A stretch of 19,382 bases of DNA from NCBI GenBank assembly GCA_964058845.1, contig CAXKVR010000357.1:1-19382 (forward strand). The letters are read 5' to 3'. The notes below the pieces were generated by a model. It searched no databases. It saw nothing but the letters and a program-made list of their open reading frames with translations, and had not been told where the DNA came from. Below, piece after piece: positions 1 to 9,971 of this stretch. Every line of letters begins with the position of its first letter. Within the stretch, counting starts at the first letter, position 1. A program made the position numbers and the translations under genes. Source of the DNA: Carex sylvatica. Lineage: Eukaryota; Streptophyta; Magnoliopsida; Poales; Cyperaceae.

Positions 1-456
1 GGTGCTATTGGTCCCAACATTGATACAATCATTGACCGTTATTATCATACAAAATTTCTTGTTCTGATGTGAATACAAAATGACATGCAACTTTGTGTAA
101 CATTTAACCACTTAAATTGTCTAGATCAAATTTGACAAACAACTTGTTATCCTATTCTATTCCTACTCAGGATTCTATATTTCGGATATATCACTAATAC
201 GGAGTCAGGAGTAGGTCCCTCTAATTACCATAATTATTAAAATGGAGACTTCAACATAAAATACAATTTAACAAAGCGTGTCATCTTAGAACTCAGAATG
301 ACACACTGTCGCCAGGTGGAAGTAGTTTCCTATGTTGTTTACCCATTGACTGGAGGCCTCCAGTGTTAGATTTTGTAGGTTTTAATTGGAACTCCTTGCA
401 AATTATTAAATGTGACATGAAATAATAACAATAATAATTTCAGCCACATGCATCTA
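1..456. other. Unassigned AT-rich intergenic DNA
   Basis: I find no open frame, TIR pair or recognisable RNA gene here. The last 8 bases (449-456, tgcatcta) are the left target-site copy of the hAT element that follows. Confidence 0.5.
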
Positions 457-926
457 GGGGTGTCAACGAGCTGGCTCCGTCCGAGTTAGGTCCTAACTCA
501 GCTTGTCAATTATGGACTGAGCTACAGCCGAGCGAGCTGGACCTAGGACATCTGAGCTAAAACCTCAGCTTGAACTCGTGATAAGCCAGTCCGATCTAGC
601 TTGCGAGCTGACGAGCTGGATCACTGGGTCTAACTGAATCTTGTTTTAAGAAGAAAATAAATTCTACAAACATTTTGGATCGAGCTGAACCGAGCTAGAC
701 AATATAAAATGTACACAAATTCATACAAATTCACAAATCGATGCCTGGCCGAGCTAGCTTGTGAGCTGGCGAGCAAGCTAAACCCTAGCTTGAACTCATT
801 AATTCTTGAACGAGCTAGTAGCGAGCTTACTCGTTAACAGCTTGGTTCAGTAACAAGCAAACTGTTAGCGAACGAGTCAGATGCAAGTCACGATCGAGCC
901 ACGAGCTACGAGCTTTTTTGCCACCC
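457..926. mobile_element. Non-autonomous hAT-type element, CGAGCT-rich
   Basis: The left end reads ggggtgtcaacgagct. The right end, on the opposite strand, reads gggtggcaaaaaagctcg, so the termini form an imperfect TIR. The flanks are tgcatcta (449-456) and tgcatcaa (927-934), a 7/8 match fitting the 8 bp target duplication of hAT elements. The interior holds many CGAGCT, GAGCTGG and TAGCTTG words in both orientations, mostly near the two ends, which resembles subterminal transposase-binding repeats. No transposase frame is present, so it can only be mobilised in trans. The superfamily call rests on TSD length and terminal sequence, not on coding content. Confidence 0.72.
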
Positions 927-969
927 TGCATCAATAGAAGAACCGAAAAGAGAAAAAGAAATTCATCCC

Positions 970-1031
970 AGAAATGGAGAGGATCACAGTTTGTCACATC
1001 TCCTTTATGTAAGAAATGGAGAGGATCACAG
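970..1031 (+). repeat. Short direct repeat, 20 bp twice
   Basis: agaaatggagaggatcacag occurs at 970-989 and again at 1012-1031, a 42 bp period. The spacer has nothing recognisable. A short frame crosses it but has no sign of selection as protein. Confidence 0.7.
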
Positions 1032-1818
1032 AACCGACAAAAGATTATCATAACTCATTTTCCAATAAGACAATATCTAACCAAAGGTGTACCCCCCTCA
1101 CTACCATTTTGGATATGTTTACCACACATTTATATAACAGGATTATTACAAGATAATAAAAATAACAAAAGACAAACAGATAAAAACACAACAACAGACA
1201 TAAATTTTCTCTTTTTTTGATGCATATAATGACAGAGATTAATTATCTCACTTGTTTGAAACTTTTCTTAGAAAGGAAAGAGAAGTACCATTTGAGATAT
1301 TGTGCTTATAGTTATCATAATTACCAATAATTCAATATCAACATTTATTATTATTAGGTAAGCGATCAATATCTATATTAATATGCATATAATATTGGGC
1401 CATGCTATTAGATTTTTTTTATTTATTGCATGGCTTCATTTATTGAAGCTTTGAGCCGTTGACAAAGCAACACGTGGCAAGGCATGCAATTTTTATATGA
1501 AAAAAATAAAAATATATTTACATTTCTGCTATATACTTAGAAATAATTTTATTTGTGTTATTAAAAGACCAATAATATAATTATTTTTTAAAATCCTTGT
1601 TAAAAAAATATGTCATTTTGTAGAAATCGATAAATATATGGGAACTTGTGTAGTGTTCCTTTTATGAAGCATGTTATGTATCTCTTCACTTGGAATTAGG
1701 AAACTTAACTTGGAATCGCCACGTTTCCTCTCTTAGATTTTTTGTAACATGCTCTGTGTAACTTTTCGTCTCACAGATCTTTCGTTGCATCACTACCAAA
1801 AAAATATAGTTATACACA
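1032..1818. other. Unassigned AT-rich intergenic DNA
   Basis: No coding signal, TIR pair or RNA gene seen. A G-box-like CACGTG lies near 1470 (aacacgtggc) but with no gene downstream that it could serve. Confidence 0.45.
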
Positions 1819-2122
1819 TAGTGACAAATGAATTATTCGGGTTCGGTTCGATGAGGTCAAAAATTCGTGATTCAGAAATAATTCGGATATAATTTGGGAA
1901 TAATTCGAAATTATTCGGACCAGAGATCTCAGTCCTGTAAGAGAGCAAAAAAAACAAAAACAAAAATGTTTTGGAAAAAAATTGCAAAAAATTCGGTAAA
2001 AATTCGTAAAAATTAGCGAATTATTCGGTTTAATTTTTTCAAGGTTTGGTAAACCGAATAATTCGACATAAAAAAAAATTATTCAGATTTAATTCGGATT
2101 TAATTCGCGAATCTTGTGACTA
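1819..2122 (+). mobile_element. TAGTGACAA-family MITE, copy 1
   Basis: The ends are TAGTGACAAATGAATT on the left and, on the opposite strand, TAGTCACAAGATTCGC. The body is a run of ATTCG and GAATTATTCGG words with a poly-A-rich centre near 1945-1990. It matches 13495-13787 in the same orientation and 3195-3503 inverted over nearly the full length. Flanks are tatacaca (1811-1818) and tatacgct (2123-2130), a 6/8 match, which suggests but does not prove a decayed 8 bp target duplication. It has no coding capacity; the small open frame on the minus strand falls wholly within repeat sequence. Confidence 0.8.
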
Positions 2123-2198
2123 TATACGCTATTAGTTTTGGGTAAAGGGGAACAGAAGATCACACACTATCTTCCTACCTCGGCTGTAGCAAAATTTG

Positions 2199-2357
2199 TT
2201 TTCTGACGTCTTTGGTATAAATTGAAATTTGAAAACAGAAGTATGCATGATACATGTTTATTTTTTTAAAAACAATATACACACAAAAATAAGGTCGTAT
2301 TTTATTGTGAACTTGTGATTCGTTTCAAATTTCAATTTGACCCGCAGCGTCTGAAAA
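2199..2357. mobile_element. Small foldback / MITE-like inverted repeat
   Basis: The left arm begins TTTTCTGACG (2199-2208) followed by AAATTGAAATTTGAAA. The right arm, read on the opposite strand, begins TTTTCAGACG followed after a short gap by the same 16 bases. Arms are about 38 bp and the whole is about 160 bp. I found no convincing target duplication, so it may be an old MITE or a chance-extended inverted duplication. Confidence 0.5.
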
Positions 2358-2504
2358 TGGCTTGAGCATTACACATGGCAGCATCCAGTTCAAACCTTTC
2401 ATGACAGAAATTTTATATTATATAATATATATATTTATGTTCATTTATGTTGTGCACATCATTCTTTTGGTTCATGATATTTTATATTTAATCAGATCAG
2501 ACCC

Positions 2505-2529
2505 ATATATATATATATATATATATATA
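2505..2529. repeat. (AT)n microsatellite
   Basis: Uninterrupted alternating AT for about 25 bases. Confidence 0.9.
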
Positions 2530-3194
2530 AGAATGAGACAATATCTTGTGCGGGTACGCTAATATAAAAGTGTTTTTTTATTGAGTGTCGGTATTACCGA
2601 TAGAAGTATCCATGATAATATTTCATGAATATCCTCACGTGTACTGTTTCATTTTTTAAATTCAAAACAGATTGAAATATTAATGAAAAATCTAATTAAG
2701 GATCAGACCTAATTATTTAATATTGGAATGGTTTATAATTTTAAAATTCTTTTGTTTTTATCTCTCTTCTCTTCTTTGTTTTTATTTTTTATTTTTATTT
2801 TTAAATAAAAGGCATATAGTCCATTTCATTAAGAACTTTATTTTTTAAACAAAATCTAAATTCTAAGAAGAACATAGATTGATATAACTAGAAAATTTAA
2901 ATTAGAGACATGAACTTAAAAATACATAATGAGTAGTGAGTAACAGTTGAAATTTGAATTCAAATATCTTCATATTACTAAATGGATTTCTAGATCTAAT
3001 CACTAGATATATTTAGTATTTTATGAGGAAGCTAAATTATATAAAATATTTACAAAGAAAATTCAGTTGAATTTTACTACGCATGATTAAACAATTTAAA
3101 ATCATAAAATTAACTAAGCATTCTCTAACTTGATTATTGATCCAACCAAAAACACAATTAATTGTCTGCATTGTTCTTGTTCATCCTCCAACCA
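2530..3194. other. Unassigned AT-rich intergenic DNA
   Basis: Very AT-rich, with homopolymer T/A stretches near 2770-2850. No gene, TIR pair or longer repeat recognised. A short palindromic word, tcggtattaccga, lies near 2587. Confidence 0.45.
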
Positions 3195-3503
3195 TAGTCA
3201 CAAGATTAGCGAATTAAATACGAATAATTTGGTTTTTCGGTGATGTCAAACCGAACATCAAATTATTCGGTTGACCAAACTTTGACCAAATTAAACCCGA
3301 ATAATTCGTGAATTTTACGATTTTTTTCCAAATTTTACGAATTATTCACGAATTTTTCCCATAGTATTTTTTTTTTGCTCTATTTCAGAACTGAGATTTC
3401 TAGTCCAAATAATTCTGAATTATTTTCAAATTATACCCGAATTATTTTTTAACACGAATTTTTAACCTCATCGAACCAAATCTGAAGAATTCATTTGTCA
3501 CTA
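3195..3503 (-). mobile_element. TAGTGACAA-family MITE, copy 2 (inverted)
   Basis: Reverse-oriented copy of the element at 1819-2122. It begins TAGTCACAAGATTAGCG and ends CATTTGTCACTA, and shares the GAATTATTCGG words, the poly-T centre near 3365 and the ACCTCATCGAACC block with the other copies. The right flank starts tgcctcca; the left flank ends tccaacca, a 5/8 match, so target-site evidence is weak here. Confidence 0.8.
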
Positions 3504-3598
3504 TGCCTCCAATTATCATTATGCCTCCAACTGCACATGATTGTACTGTAGCATATGATCTACATCATTATGCCTCCAATTATCATTATGCCTCCAAC
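3503..3598 (+). repeat. Direct repeat of atgcctccaattatcattatg
   Basis: A 29 bp stretch starting atgcctccaattatcatt occurs at 3503-3531 and 3570-3598, a 67 bp period. Within each copy atgcctccaa itself appears twice. It lies directly between two MITEs and may record repair of an insertion site. Confidence 0.7.
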
Positions 3599-3605
3599 AA
3601 GAGCC

Positions 3606-3919
3606 GGTTCAAATGCCTCTATTTTAAAAAAATTTAATAACTCAAAATTTAAAACTTAGAAGTTAAAATAAAATCGTTGTCATCAAGAGCTTGTAAAAAA
3701 CGTACTAATGTGGATAATTTTTAGACGTTGATTTTTCAACTTATTGATTCACATAAAAAATAAAATTAAAATGTGATAATTTTTTATGAGCACATAGAGA
3801 AAATAATATAGATCACATCTAACGGTTTTATTTTGACTTTTAGGTTATAAATTTTGAGTTATTAAAGTTTTTAAAAATAGAGGCATGGTGGAGACAAAAA
3901 AAAAAGAGGCATTTGAACC
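3606..3919. mobile_element. GGTTCAAATGCCTC-family MITE, copy 1
   Basis: The left end reads GGTTCAAATGCCTCTATTTT and the right end, on the opposite strand, GGTTCAAATGCCTCTTTTTT. Further in, AATAACTCAAAATTTA and AAAATAAAA blocks are also inverted matches. Relative to its right arm the left arm lacks about 25 bp (the TTTGTCTCCACCATGCCTCTA part), best explained by deletion between two ATGCCTCTA words. The interior is homologous to 7840-8030 in copy 2. No clear target duplication is visible and there is no coding content. Mutator-type origin is possible but unproven. Confidence 0.75.
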
Positions 3920-3998
3920 CTCTCAATTAACAATTATACATACAATATATAGGTACGTGCATGTGTCGTGTATACATTGTGAACTATATACACGTACC

Positions 3999-4203
3999 CA
4001 GTGGTGGAGCCACCCTCAAGCAAGGGGATCAATTGACTCCATTTATTTTCAAAATTTTTATATTTATACTCTATTTTTTATATAGTTAAGAGTACAATGC
4101 TGTGAACAGTGTACATTTGATCCCAATCGCACCAGAAATTTTTTATATATTTGCCCTTTATTCTCGTCTGACGCCCATAGTTTGACAGTCGGCTCCGCCC
4201 CTG
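3999..4203. mobile_element. Short hAT-type MITE with perfect 8 bp TSD
   Basis: It starts CAGTGGTGGAGCCAC and ends GTCGGCTCCGCCCCTG, so the TIR is about CAGKGGYGGAGCC. It is flanked on both sides by cacgtacc (3991-3998 and 4204-4211), a perfect 8 bp duplication. The inner sequence is AT-rich with no frame. The ends resemble those at 9455-9663 and 11485-11661. Confidence 0.88.
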
Positions 4204-4248
4204 CACGTACCCCATCATTTAATGAAAATTCATCAGTATTAATTCCTG

Positions 4249-4310
4249 CTCTCTCTCTCCCTCTCTCTCTCTATATATCTGTATATAGTGGCTATCTGTA
4301 TATAGTGGCT
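4249..4310 (+). repeat. (CT)n tract followed by a 17 bp tandem repeat
   Basis: A CT-rich run spans about 4249-4272. It is followed by two exact copies of atctgtatatagtggct at 4277-4293 and 4294-4310. Confidence 0.85.
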
Positions 4311-4538
4311 AGTGCATGAAGCAAGGAAGAAAGAAAGAAGAGTGGAGAAGGTTGGTAGAGGTTTGCTTTCAATGCATAAATGCTCATCTTTCTTTTGATA
4401 GAGACCCAGTTTTAATTTCTTTCTTTGCACCCAACACCAATCACCTGTTTCTCTCTCTTAATTCTCTCTATCTTAATTTCTTTCTCATATATATCCAACA
4501 TATGGGTCCAACCGTCCAAGACATTTTTTTTTTTGACA

Positions 4539-5483
4539 AATATATATATATATATATATACACACACGCGTTGAAATTTGAGTGTAATATATATATAAGT
4601 CCAGTTAACCTCCACCAAACTGATGTTAGTGTTGAATGTAAGTCAAATGGTATTTTGCAATGTAAATACAGATCAATATGTAACTATTATGAATTTATAT
4701 TTTTGTTTTTAAAATTTAAATAGTTAATATGAACTATTCGACATGATCTTCAGACAAAAATATATCTACATATCAAACTTTATATTTTTTAGATAGATAA
4801 AAAATCACACCTGCTTTTAGATGGTCCAAATACTTTATACCATGTATTTTGCTATCTAGCTATCTAAAATATAATAGAACATTAAAAAAATGTATAATTT
4901 GATCTCTAAGTATATTTTTATACGAAGATTAGGTTGAGCAGTACGAATTACTGTTTGAATTTTGAAAGTATAAATTTATATTTATAATACAGACCGATAT
5001 ATTTATGTATGTGTAGAGATTAAAGATTAAATTAGAAAGTGTATGCATACTTGCACAGTATTAGTGTCAAGGGATTTATGCTTAGAAAAAATAAAGCTCC
5101 GAAATGACCTATATTTTTCAATTAATTTTAAGAAAACTGAAATATAATTGAATAATTATCAATGTAATAATCATAATTAGTATCACTTAATTTCTTCTTT
5201 TATTTCTTTCAAATATATATCAAACTATTTCAATAAATCTCGACCTATTAACATTTAATTAAGTTTAATAAATTAATGCTCCAGCTGTTAAGGTGATTTT
5301 GTCACATTGATTTGATTATACAAAGAGGATATATATATATATATGCTTTTAATTAAGTATTGGAGTATCAATTTCTGATTTGACTTGACTGGTTTAACAT
5401 GACATGTCATGTACTAATTCGAAGGATTTAAAAATAAAAAAATTTAGTTAACGTGAATGCATCAAGCTGTTAAGAATAAATAT
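4539..5483 (+). repeat. Tandem duplication, unit 1
   Basis: This unit of roughly 0.9 kb starts with a TA repeat and CACACACG, then GTTGAAATTT. It ends with ATGCATCAAGCTGTTAAGAATAAATAT. The following unit repeats it in the same order with an offset of 934 bp near the start. Shared landmarks are TCCAGTTAACCTCCACC, CGACATGATCTTCA, TTTTCAATTAATTTTAAG and TGATTTGACTTGACTGG. Inside lies an old inverted-repeat core (about 4720-4960) similar to the MITE at 12548-12938. No coding function is seen; the short open frames reflect AT-rich repeat sequence. Confidence 0.85.
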
Positions 5484-6380
5484 ATATATATATATACACA
5501 CACGTTGAAATTTAAGTGTAATAAGTCCAGTTAACCTCCACCAAACTGATATTATTGTTGAACGTAAGTCAAATGGTATTTTTGCAAATTAAATACTCGA
5601 TGGATCTGTATTATGAATTTATATCTTTAATTTTAAAATTCAAATAATTGATCTGAACCATATTCGACATGATCTTCAAACAAAAATGTATCTACAGATC
5701 AAATTTTATATTTTTTAAAATTTGTTTATTTTTTTATATTGATAAAAATTCACTGCTTTTAGATGGTCTGAACTACCTAGCTATCTAAAATATAATAGAA
5801 CATTAAAACAATGTATAATTTGGTTTCTAATTAAGTATATTTTATATAAAAATCAGGTTGAATATATGGTTCGAATCGACTGTTTGAACTTTGAAAACAA
5901 AATTATAATGCAGACCGATCTATGTGTACAGATACTTGTGATTAAATTTGAACTGAATTGGGGCTTTAAAAGTGTATGCATAGTTTGTTATATTTTTCAA
6001 TTAATTTTAAGAAAACTGAAATTGAATAATTATCAATGTGTAATCCTCACATTAGTATCACCTTCTTAATTCTTGTTCGTTTTTTCTTTCAAATATATAT
6101 CGAACTATTTGCATAAATCTCCACCTATTAGCATTTAATTAAGTTTAATAATAAATTAATGCTTCAGCTGTTAAAGTGCTATTGTCACATTGATCATTTG
6201 ATTATACAAAGAGGATATACATGCTTTTAATTAATTAAGTAGGAGTATCAATTTCTGATTTGACTTGACTGGATCGAGTTGATTCATTTAAAATGACATG
6301 TGTCATGTACTAATTCCAAGGATTTAAAAATAAAAAACTTAGTTAACACCAATGCATCAAAGCTGTTAAGAATAAATATG
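5484..6380 (+). repeat. Tandem duplication, unit 2
   Basis: Second copy of the unit at 4539-5483, slightly shorter because of scattered deletions. For example, the CATACTTGCACAGTATTAG segment of unit 1 is missing here. The unit boundaries sit on TA-repeat sequence, so unequal exchange or slippage between microsatellites is a likely origin. Confidence 0.85.
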
Positions 6381-6400
6381 TCATGATCATGACATGTCAT
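6378..6400. repeat. Overlapping perfect short palindromes
   Basis: ATGTCATGATCATGACAT (6378-6395) is its own reverse complement, and ATGACATGTCAT (6389-6400) is a second palindrome overlapping it. It lies just past the end of the second tandem unit. Function unknown. Confidence 0.7.
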
Positions 6401-6698
6401 ATTAATTCAACGCAATTTGCGTAGGGAAAAATACTACTAATTTAAGCTTGCAATAGTTTCTTTGTAAAAAGTGGCCGCCATGCATGCATAATTTGCATAT
6501 GCCTCAAAAATTCATAAATGACTTGGAAAAATGTATTAATTTAAACAAGTCTGGTCAGATATATATATGCCAAGTTGGCACCTTTTTTCAGTTTTTCTTG
6601 CTTGTTGGACCAATCGAGTTAGGTTCGATCCACATAGATAATAATATATATATATGAGATCAGCAGTGTGATATATATATGATCTGATTTCATAATTA

Positions 6699-7190
6699 AT
6701 TAACCAGCATGATTTGTTGACATTTCTATATATCTAAGGAGAGAAGGGGTTTCGATGTTGGATATAAACCGTTTGATATGTATCAAGATTCGTGCATCTA
6801 GGTTAGTAGTTTAGAATTCTAATTGTACGCATGAATCTCGACACACACACACATATATATATATGTTTATTAAAGGCTTAGATCGAATATCAGATTGAAT
6901 TTGATCATATATCTCACTTCTGATATCCATCAAAACCTCCCCGTTTCCATATCCAAATAATAGCTGTGGCGACAATATAATATGATCGATCAAGTTCTGC
7001 AACACTTTTTTTAGCATTTTTAGACACTTAATCTCTCTGAACACTGATTTCTTCACGAGAATTAAAATCACCTCCTTTAGTTTTCTTTACCCAAAATCTT
7101 AATTAATACGATGCTCCACTGATTTCTTCACAAGAATTAAAATCACCTCCTTTTAGTTTTCTTTACCCAAAATCTTAATTAATACGATGT
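6699..7190 (+). repeat. Dispersed duplicated segment, copy 1
   Basis: It shares with 8995-9328, in the same order, the blocks ttaaccagcatgattt, ggagagaagg, aatctcgaca, gaattaaaatcacctcc and tttagttttcttta. Copy 1 is longer because of extra sequence near 6840-6990 and an internal 75 bp tandem duplication. The minus-strand frame across 6811-7071 has no recognisable domain and its counterpart is not kept open in copy 2, so I do not call a gene. Confidence 0.65.
7042..7190 (+). repeat. 75 bp tandem duplication
   Basis: cactgatttcttcac... occurs at 7042-7116 and again at 7117-7190 with only a few differences. Each copy ends aatcttaattaatacgatg. Recent slippage or unequal exchange. Confidence 0.88.
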
Positions 7191-7218
7191 TCGGCTTTTA
7201 AGATTATATATATATAAA

Positions 7219-7678
7219 GGAGGGATCCACATACAACAATTTAAGTTACAACATTTTATAACAAGTTAACAACAATTCAGTTTAGTGATTTTCAAAGTTC
7301 AAACAATTCATCCAAACCGTTCAACATGATATCTATATATTAAAATGAGTTTGGAGAACAAATTTTATATTTATTGACTTTCTTTTTATTTATTAATTAT
7401 TTTACAATAATGTTGTTTTTTATGGTCCAGAATTTGATCACAAAGCATATTTAATATTTATTAATTATTTTATAATAATGCCGTTTAATATGATCTCCAA
7501 GCACATTTTAATAAATAGTAAATAAATTCATAAAAATGTAAAATTTGATCTCCAATCACATTTTAGTATAGATATCATGTTAAATGGTTTGGATCGACAT
7601 GTTGGACTTTAAAAATCACAAAATTGAATTGTTGTAAGATGTTGTAACTTATAAATATTTTAAGTACTGGATCTCTCC
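7219..7678. mobile_element. Long-TIR MITE, GGAGRGATCCA family, copy 1
   Basis: The left end reads GGAGGGATCCACATAC; the right end on the opposite strand reads GGAGAGATCCAGTACT. Inverted similarity continues inward for about 180 bp, including AAGTTACAACAT, TTCAACATGATATCTAT, GGAGAWCAAATTTTA and TTTATTAATTATTTTA. The whole element is close to a palindrome and could fold as one hairpin. It resembles 14182-14480, where a 9 bp TSD points to a Mutator-type origin. No target duplication is visible here because its right end abuts another MITE. Confidence 0.78.
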
Positions 7679-8706
7679 ATTTTTTGTGTCTCCATCATGC
7701 CTCTATTTTTAAAAACTTTAATAACTCAAAATTTAAATCTTAAAATTCAAAATAAAACCGTTGGATATGAACTTGTATCTATGCATCATTATATCTATGC
7801 ATGTGTAAAAAATTATGGTATTTTAATTTTGTTTTGGTTGTCATCATGAGCTTGTAAAAATGTATACTAATGTGGATAATTTCTAGACGTTGAATTTTTA
7901 ACTTATTGATTCACCTAAAAGTAAAATCAAAATGTGATAATTTTTTAATGGGCACATAGAGAAAATAACATAAATCACATCTAACAGTTTTATTTTGACG
8001 TTTAAGTTTTAAACTTTGAGTTATTTAAGTTTTTAAAAATAGAGGCATGATGGAGGCACTGGCGGATCCACATTCAAATTGGGGTAGGCAAGTGCCTACC
8101 CTTGAATTTGAATTTTTTATTTCGATCCAGTACTAATTGTTCGATGTGCCTACCCTGATCCGATGTAGTGCCTACCCCTGGTTCGAGTTAGTCTGGTTCT
8201 TGAACCAATTTCTTATGAGTTTTGGTTGATTATGTGTATTTCATTTATTTTATTTTTGAATATGCGATACTCTATTTCGTAAATAAAATGAAAAATAATA
8301 ACATAACAAGAAAGATCTGATGATGGAATATATTATTACAATTTTAAGGAAATGGGTTGGCCGAACTTTTTGTACATTTTATTATTAAACACTTATATTT
8401 ATGTTAAATTTTTATCTAAAATTTGACTTCAATTTGCAAATTTCCTACGAACAATCCACTTTTAAATTGTGCCAAACAAATTTTTAATTAACTTACTAAA
8501 AATATTTCAATGCTGTGTCAATCGATTTTATGATTATAACAGATTTTTTAATAAACATAGTTATAGGAATTGAGTTATAATTGTGTACTCGATAAATTAA
8601 TGGGTTTGAACCCGATTAGTTATTTGAATCCGATTAGTGCCTTACCTTGACAGAAATCCTAGATCTGCCTCTGGATGGAGTCACAAAAAATAGAGGCATT
8701 TGAACC
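7679..8706. mobile_element. GGTTCAAATGCCTC-family MITE, copy 2, split by hAT
   Basis: The left arm (from about 7679) reads attttttgtgtctccatcATGCCTCTATTTTT. The right arm on the opposite strand gives GGTTCAAATGCCTCTATTTTTTGTG, CTCCATC, then after the inserted element ATGCCTCTATTTTT. Without the insertion (8057-8673 plus one 8 bp target copy) it would be about 400 bp. About 18 bp of the left tip (the GGTTCAAATGCCTCT part) is missing where it meets 7219-7678. The interior shares the GAGCTTGTAAAAA and GTGGATAATTT blocks with copy 1 at 3606-3919. Confidence 0.75.
8057..8673. mobile_element. hAT-type element nested in MITE, 8 bp TSD
   Basis: The left end is CACTGGCGGATCCAC and the right end on the opposite strand CAGAGGCAGATCTAG. 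The flanks are gatggagg (8049-8056) and gatggagt (8674-8681), a 7/8 match. Near the left end is the inverted word GGGTAGGCA-AG-TGCCTACCC (8082-8101), and GTGCCTACCC recurs near 8146 and 8169, resembling subterminal binding repeats. No transposase frame is present. It cuts the surrounding MITE cleanly, so it is the younger insertion. Confidence 0.85.
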
Positions 8707-8834
8707 CTCCTCATATATATATATATTATTAAATTAGTTTTCTTAGTTTCTACATACTGATTAAAAAAAAAGAATATGAACTCCTTAAATTTGAATAAAA
8801 TTTATTTTTATTTTTATTGTCGAACGAACTCAAA

Positions 8835-8997
8835 TGTGCCACTGTTGTAATTAGTACATGATGTACTGACATATCGTGTAGCCGACAGTACAGTACAGGA
8901 ATTATGAAATTGATTGAACAAAAATTCTTAGCAACTTATTTGAACCAAGTGAACTAGTTTATGTGACAAAAGGAGATTTTTCCAAAACTATAATTTA
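8835..8997 (+). repeat. Partial third copy of the 9.6-10.0 kb repeat
   Basis: It shares ttgtaattagtacatgatgt, gtacaggaat-atgaaattgattg and ttcttagcaacttatttgaa with 9883-10070. Together with the tandem units at 9573-9971, this sequence is present three times in about 1.2 kb. Confidence 0.75.
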
Positions 8998-9328
8998 ACC
9001 AGCATGATTTCTTGAAATTTCTATATATGGAGAGAAGGGATTTCAAATCTTTCGATCTGCATTAAAATTCATGCATCTGATTTAATTAACAGTTTATCAT
9101 TTTAATTGTATGTATAAATCTCGACATTGTGAATTGAAAGCTCAGACCGAACATCAGACTTAATTTGATCCAATGCCTCACTTGCGATGTTTTGACAATT
9201 AATATAATGCTTTGTTTAACTTTTTTAAATCTTTTTTAACTTTCTTAGTTGTTTAATTCTTTTGAATGCCGGATTCTTAGTGAGAATTAAAGTCACCTCC
9301 TTTAGTTTTCTTTATCCGAAATCTTAAT
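8995..9328 (+). repeat. Dispersed duplicated segment, copy 2
   Basis: Counterpart of 6699-7190, with internal deletions and no 75 bp tandem doubling. It abuts the repeat at 8835-8997. No coding content. Confidence 0.65.
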
Positions 9329-9454
9329 CTGTATTCAGATTTTAAGAAACCTCAATCTTTCTCCGGATTAGCCTAGCCTCCTTTGATCTCAGCATTCGGA
9401 TTAAGACAACCAAACATCATCTCTTTAACATGAATTAAATTTTTACAGTCCAAC

Positions 9455-9663
9455 CAGAGGCGAATCCAAGTTGATTGAATGAGGGTCATGTTGACCCCCA
9501 TTATATTTTATTTTATTTTATAATTATACTTGATTTTCTATATTATTTAGAATAAAATGCTACAATAATGTAAAATTGACCCCCATATGCTGTATGTAAA
9601 TTTGATATGATTTACTCCATTCACGTTTGATCCTTATAACTTGAAAGTCTGGCTCCGCCCTTG
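9455..9663. mobile_element. Short hAT-type MITE with 8 bp TSD
   Basis: It starts CAGAGGCGAATCCAAG and, on the opposite strand from the right, CAAGGGCGGAGCCAGAC. Flanks are agtccaac (9447-9454) and agtccaat (9664-9671), a 7/8 match. The right-end sequence ACTTTCAAGTTATAAGGATC, read on the minus strand, is closely similar to the left end of 11252-11400. No coding content. Confidence 0.83.
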
Positions 9664-9971
9664 AGTCCAATGACTCAGATGTGTCATTATTGTAATTAGT
9701 AACAACATTAGTAGGTTAGTACATGATATACTAATCACATATCATGTAGACCTGAGTACAGGAATCATGAAATTGACTTACATATGTTGTATGTAAATTT
9801 GATATGATTGACCTCTATTCATGTTTAATCCACATGACTTGAAAATTTGACTTCGTCCCTGAGTCCAACAACTCAGATCGATGTGTCATTGTTGTAATTA
9901 GTAACATCATTGGTAGGTTAGTACATGATGTACTGATCACATATTATGTAGACCTGAGTACAGGAATCATG
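9573..9971 (+). repeat. Tandem duplication of about 197 bp
   Basis: Units at 9573-9769 and 9770-9971, both starting aaattgac and containing tgtatgtaaatttgatatga, gagtccaa, ttgtaattagtaac, ggttagtacatgat and gagtacaggaatcatga. Unit 1 contains the right part of the hAT element at 9455-9663, and unit 2 carries a decayed copy of that right end (near 9845-9860). The duplication therefore postdates that insertion. Confidence 0.85.

Noticed and set aside
827..1220. Overlapping short open frames on both strands
   Set aside because: They run through the end of the hAT element and a 20 bp direct repeat. Composition is low-complexity and no domain is recognisable.
4313..4430. Possible MIRNA hairpin (TGCATGAAGCAA / TTGCTTTCAATGCA with sequence recalling miR156 star or miR164)
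   Set aside because: The stem is only about 12 pairs and the internal sequence does not match any conserved plant miRNA I can recall.
4316..4723. 135-codon open frame, the longest in the window
   Set aside because: It crosses a CT/TA microsatellite region into the tandem duplication. The protein is dominated by repeat-encoded YIYIYI-type runs and is not preserved in the second tandem unit.
6811..7071. 86-codon minus-strand frame
   Set aside because: It lies in a dispersed duplication, the homologous segment at 8995-9328 does not keep it open, and no motif is visible.
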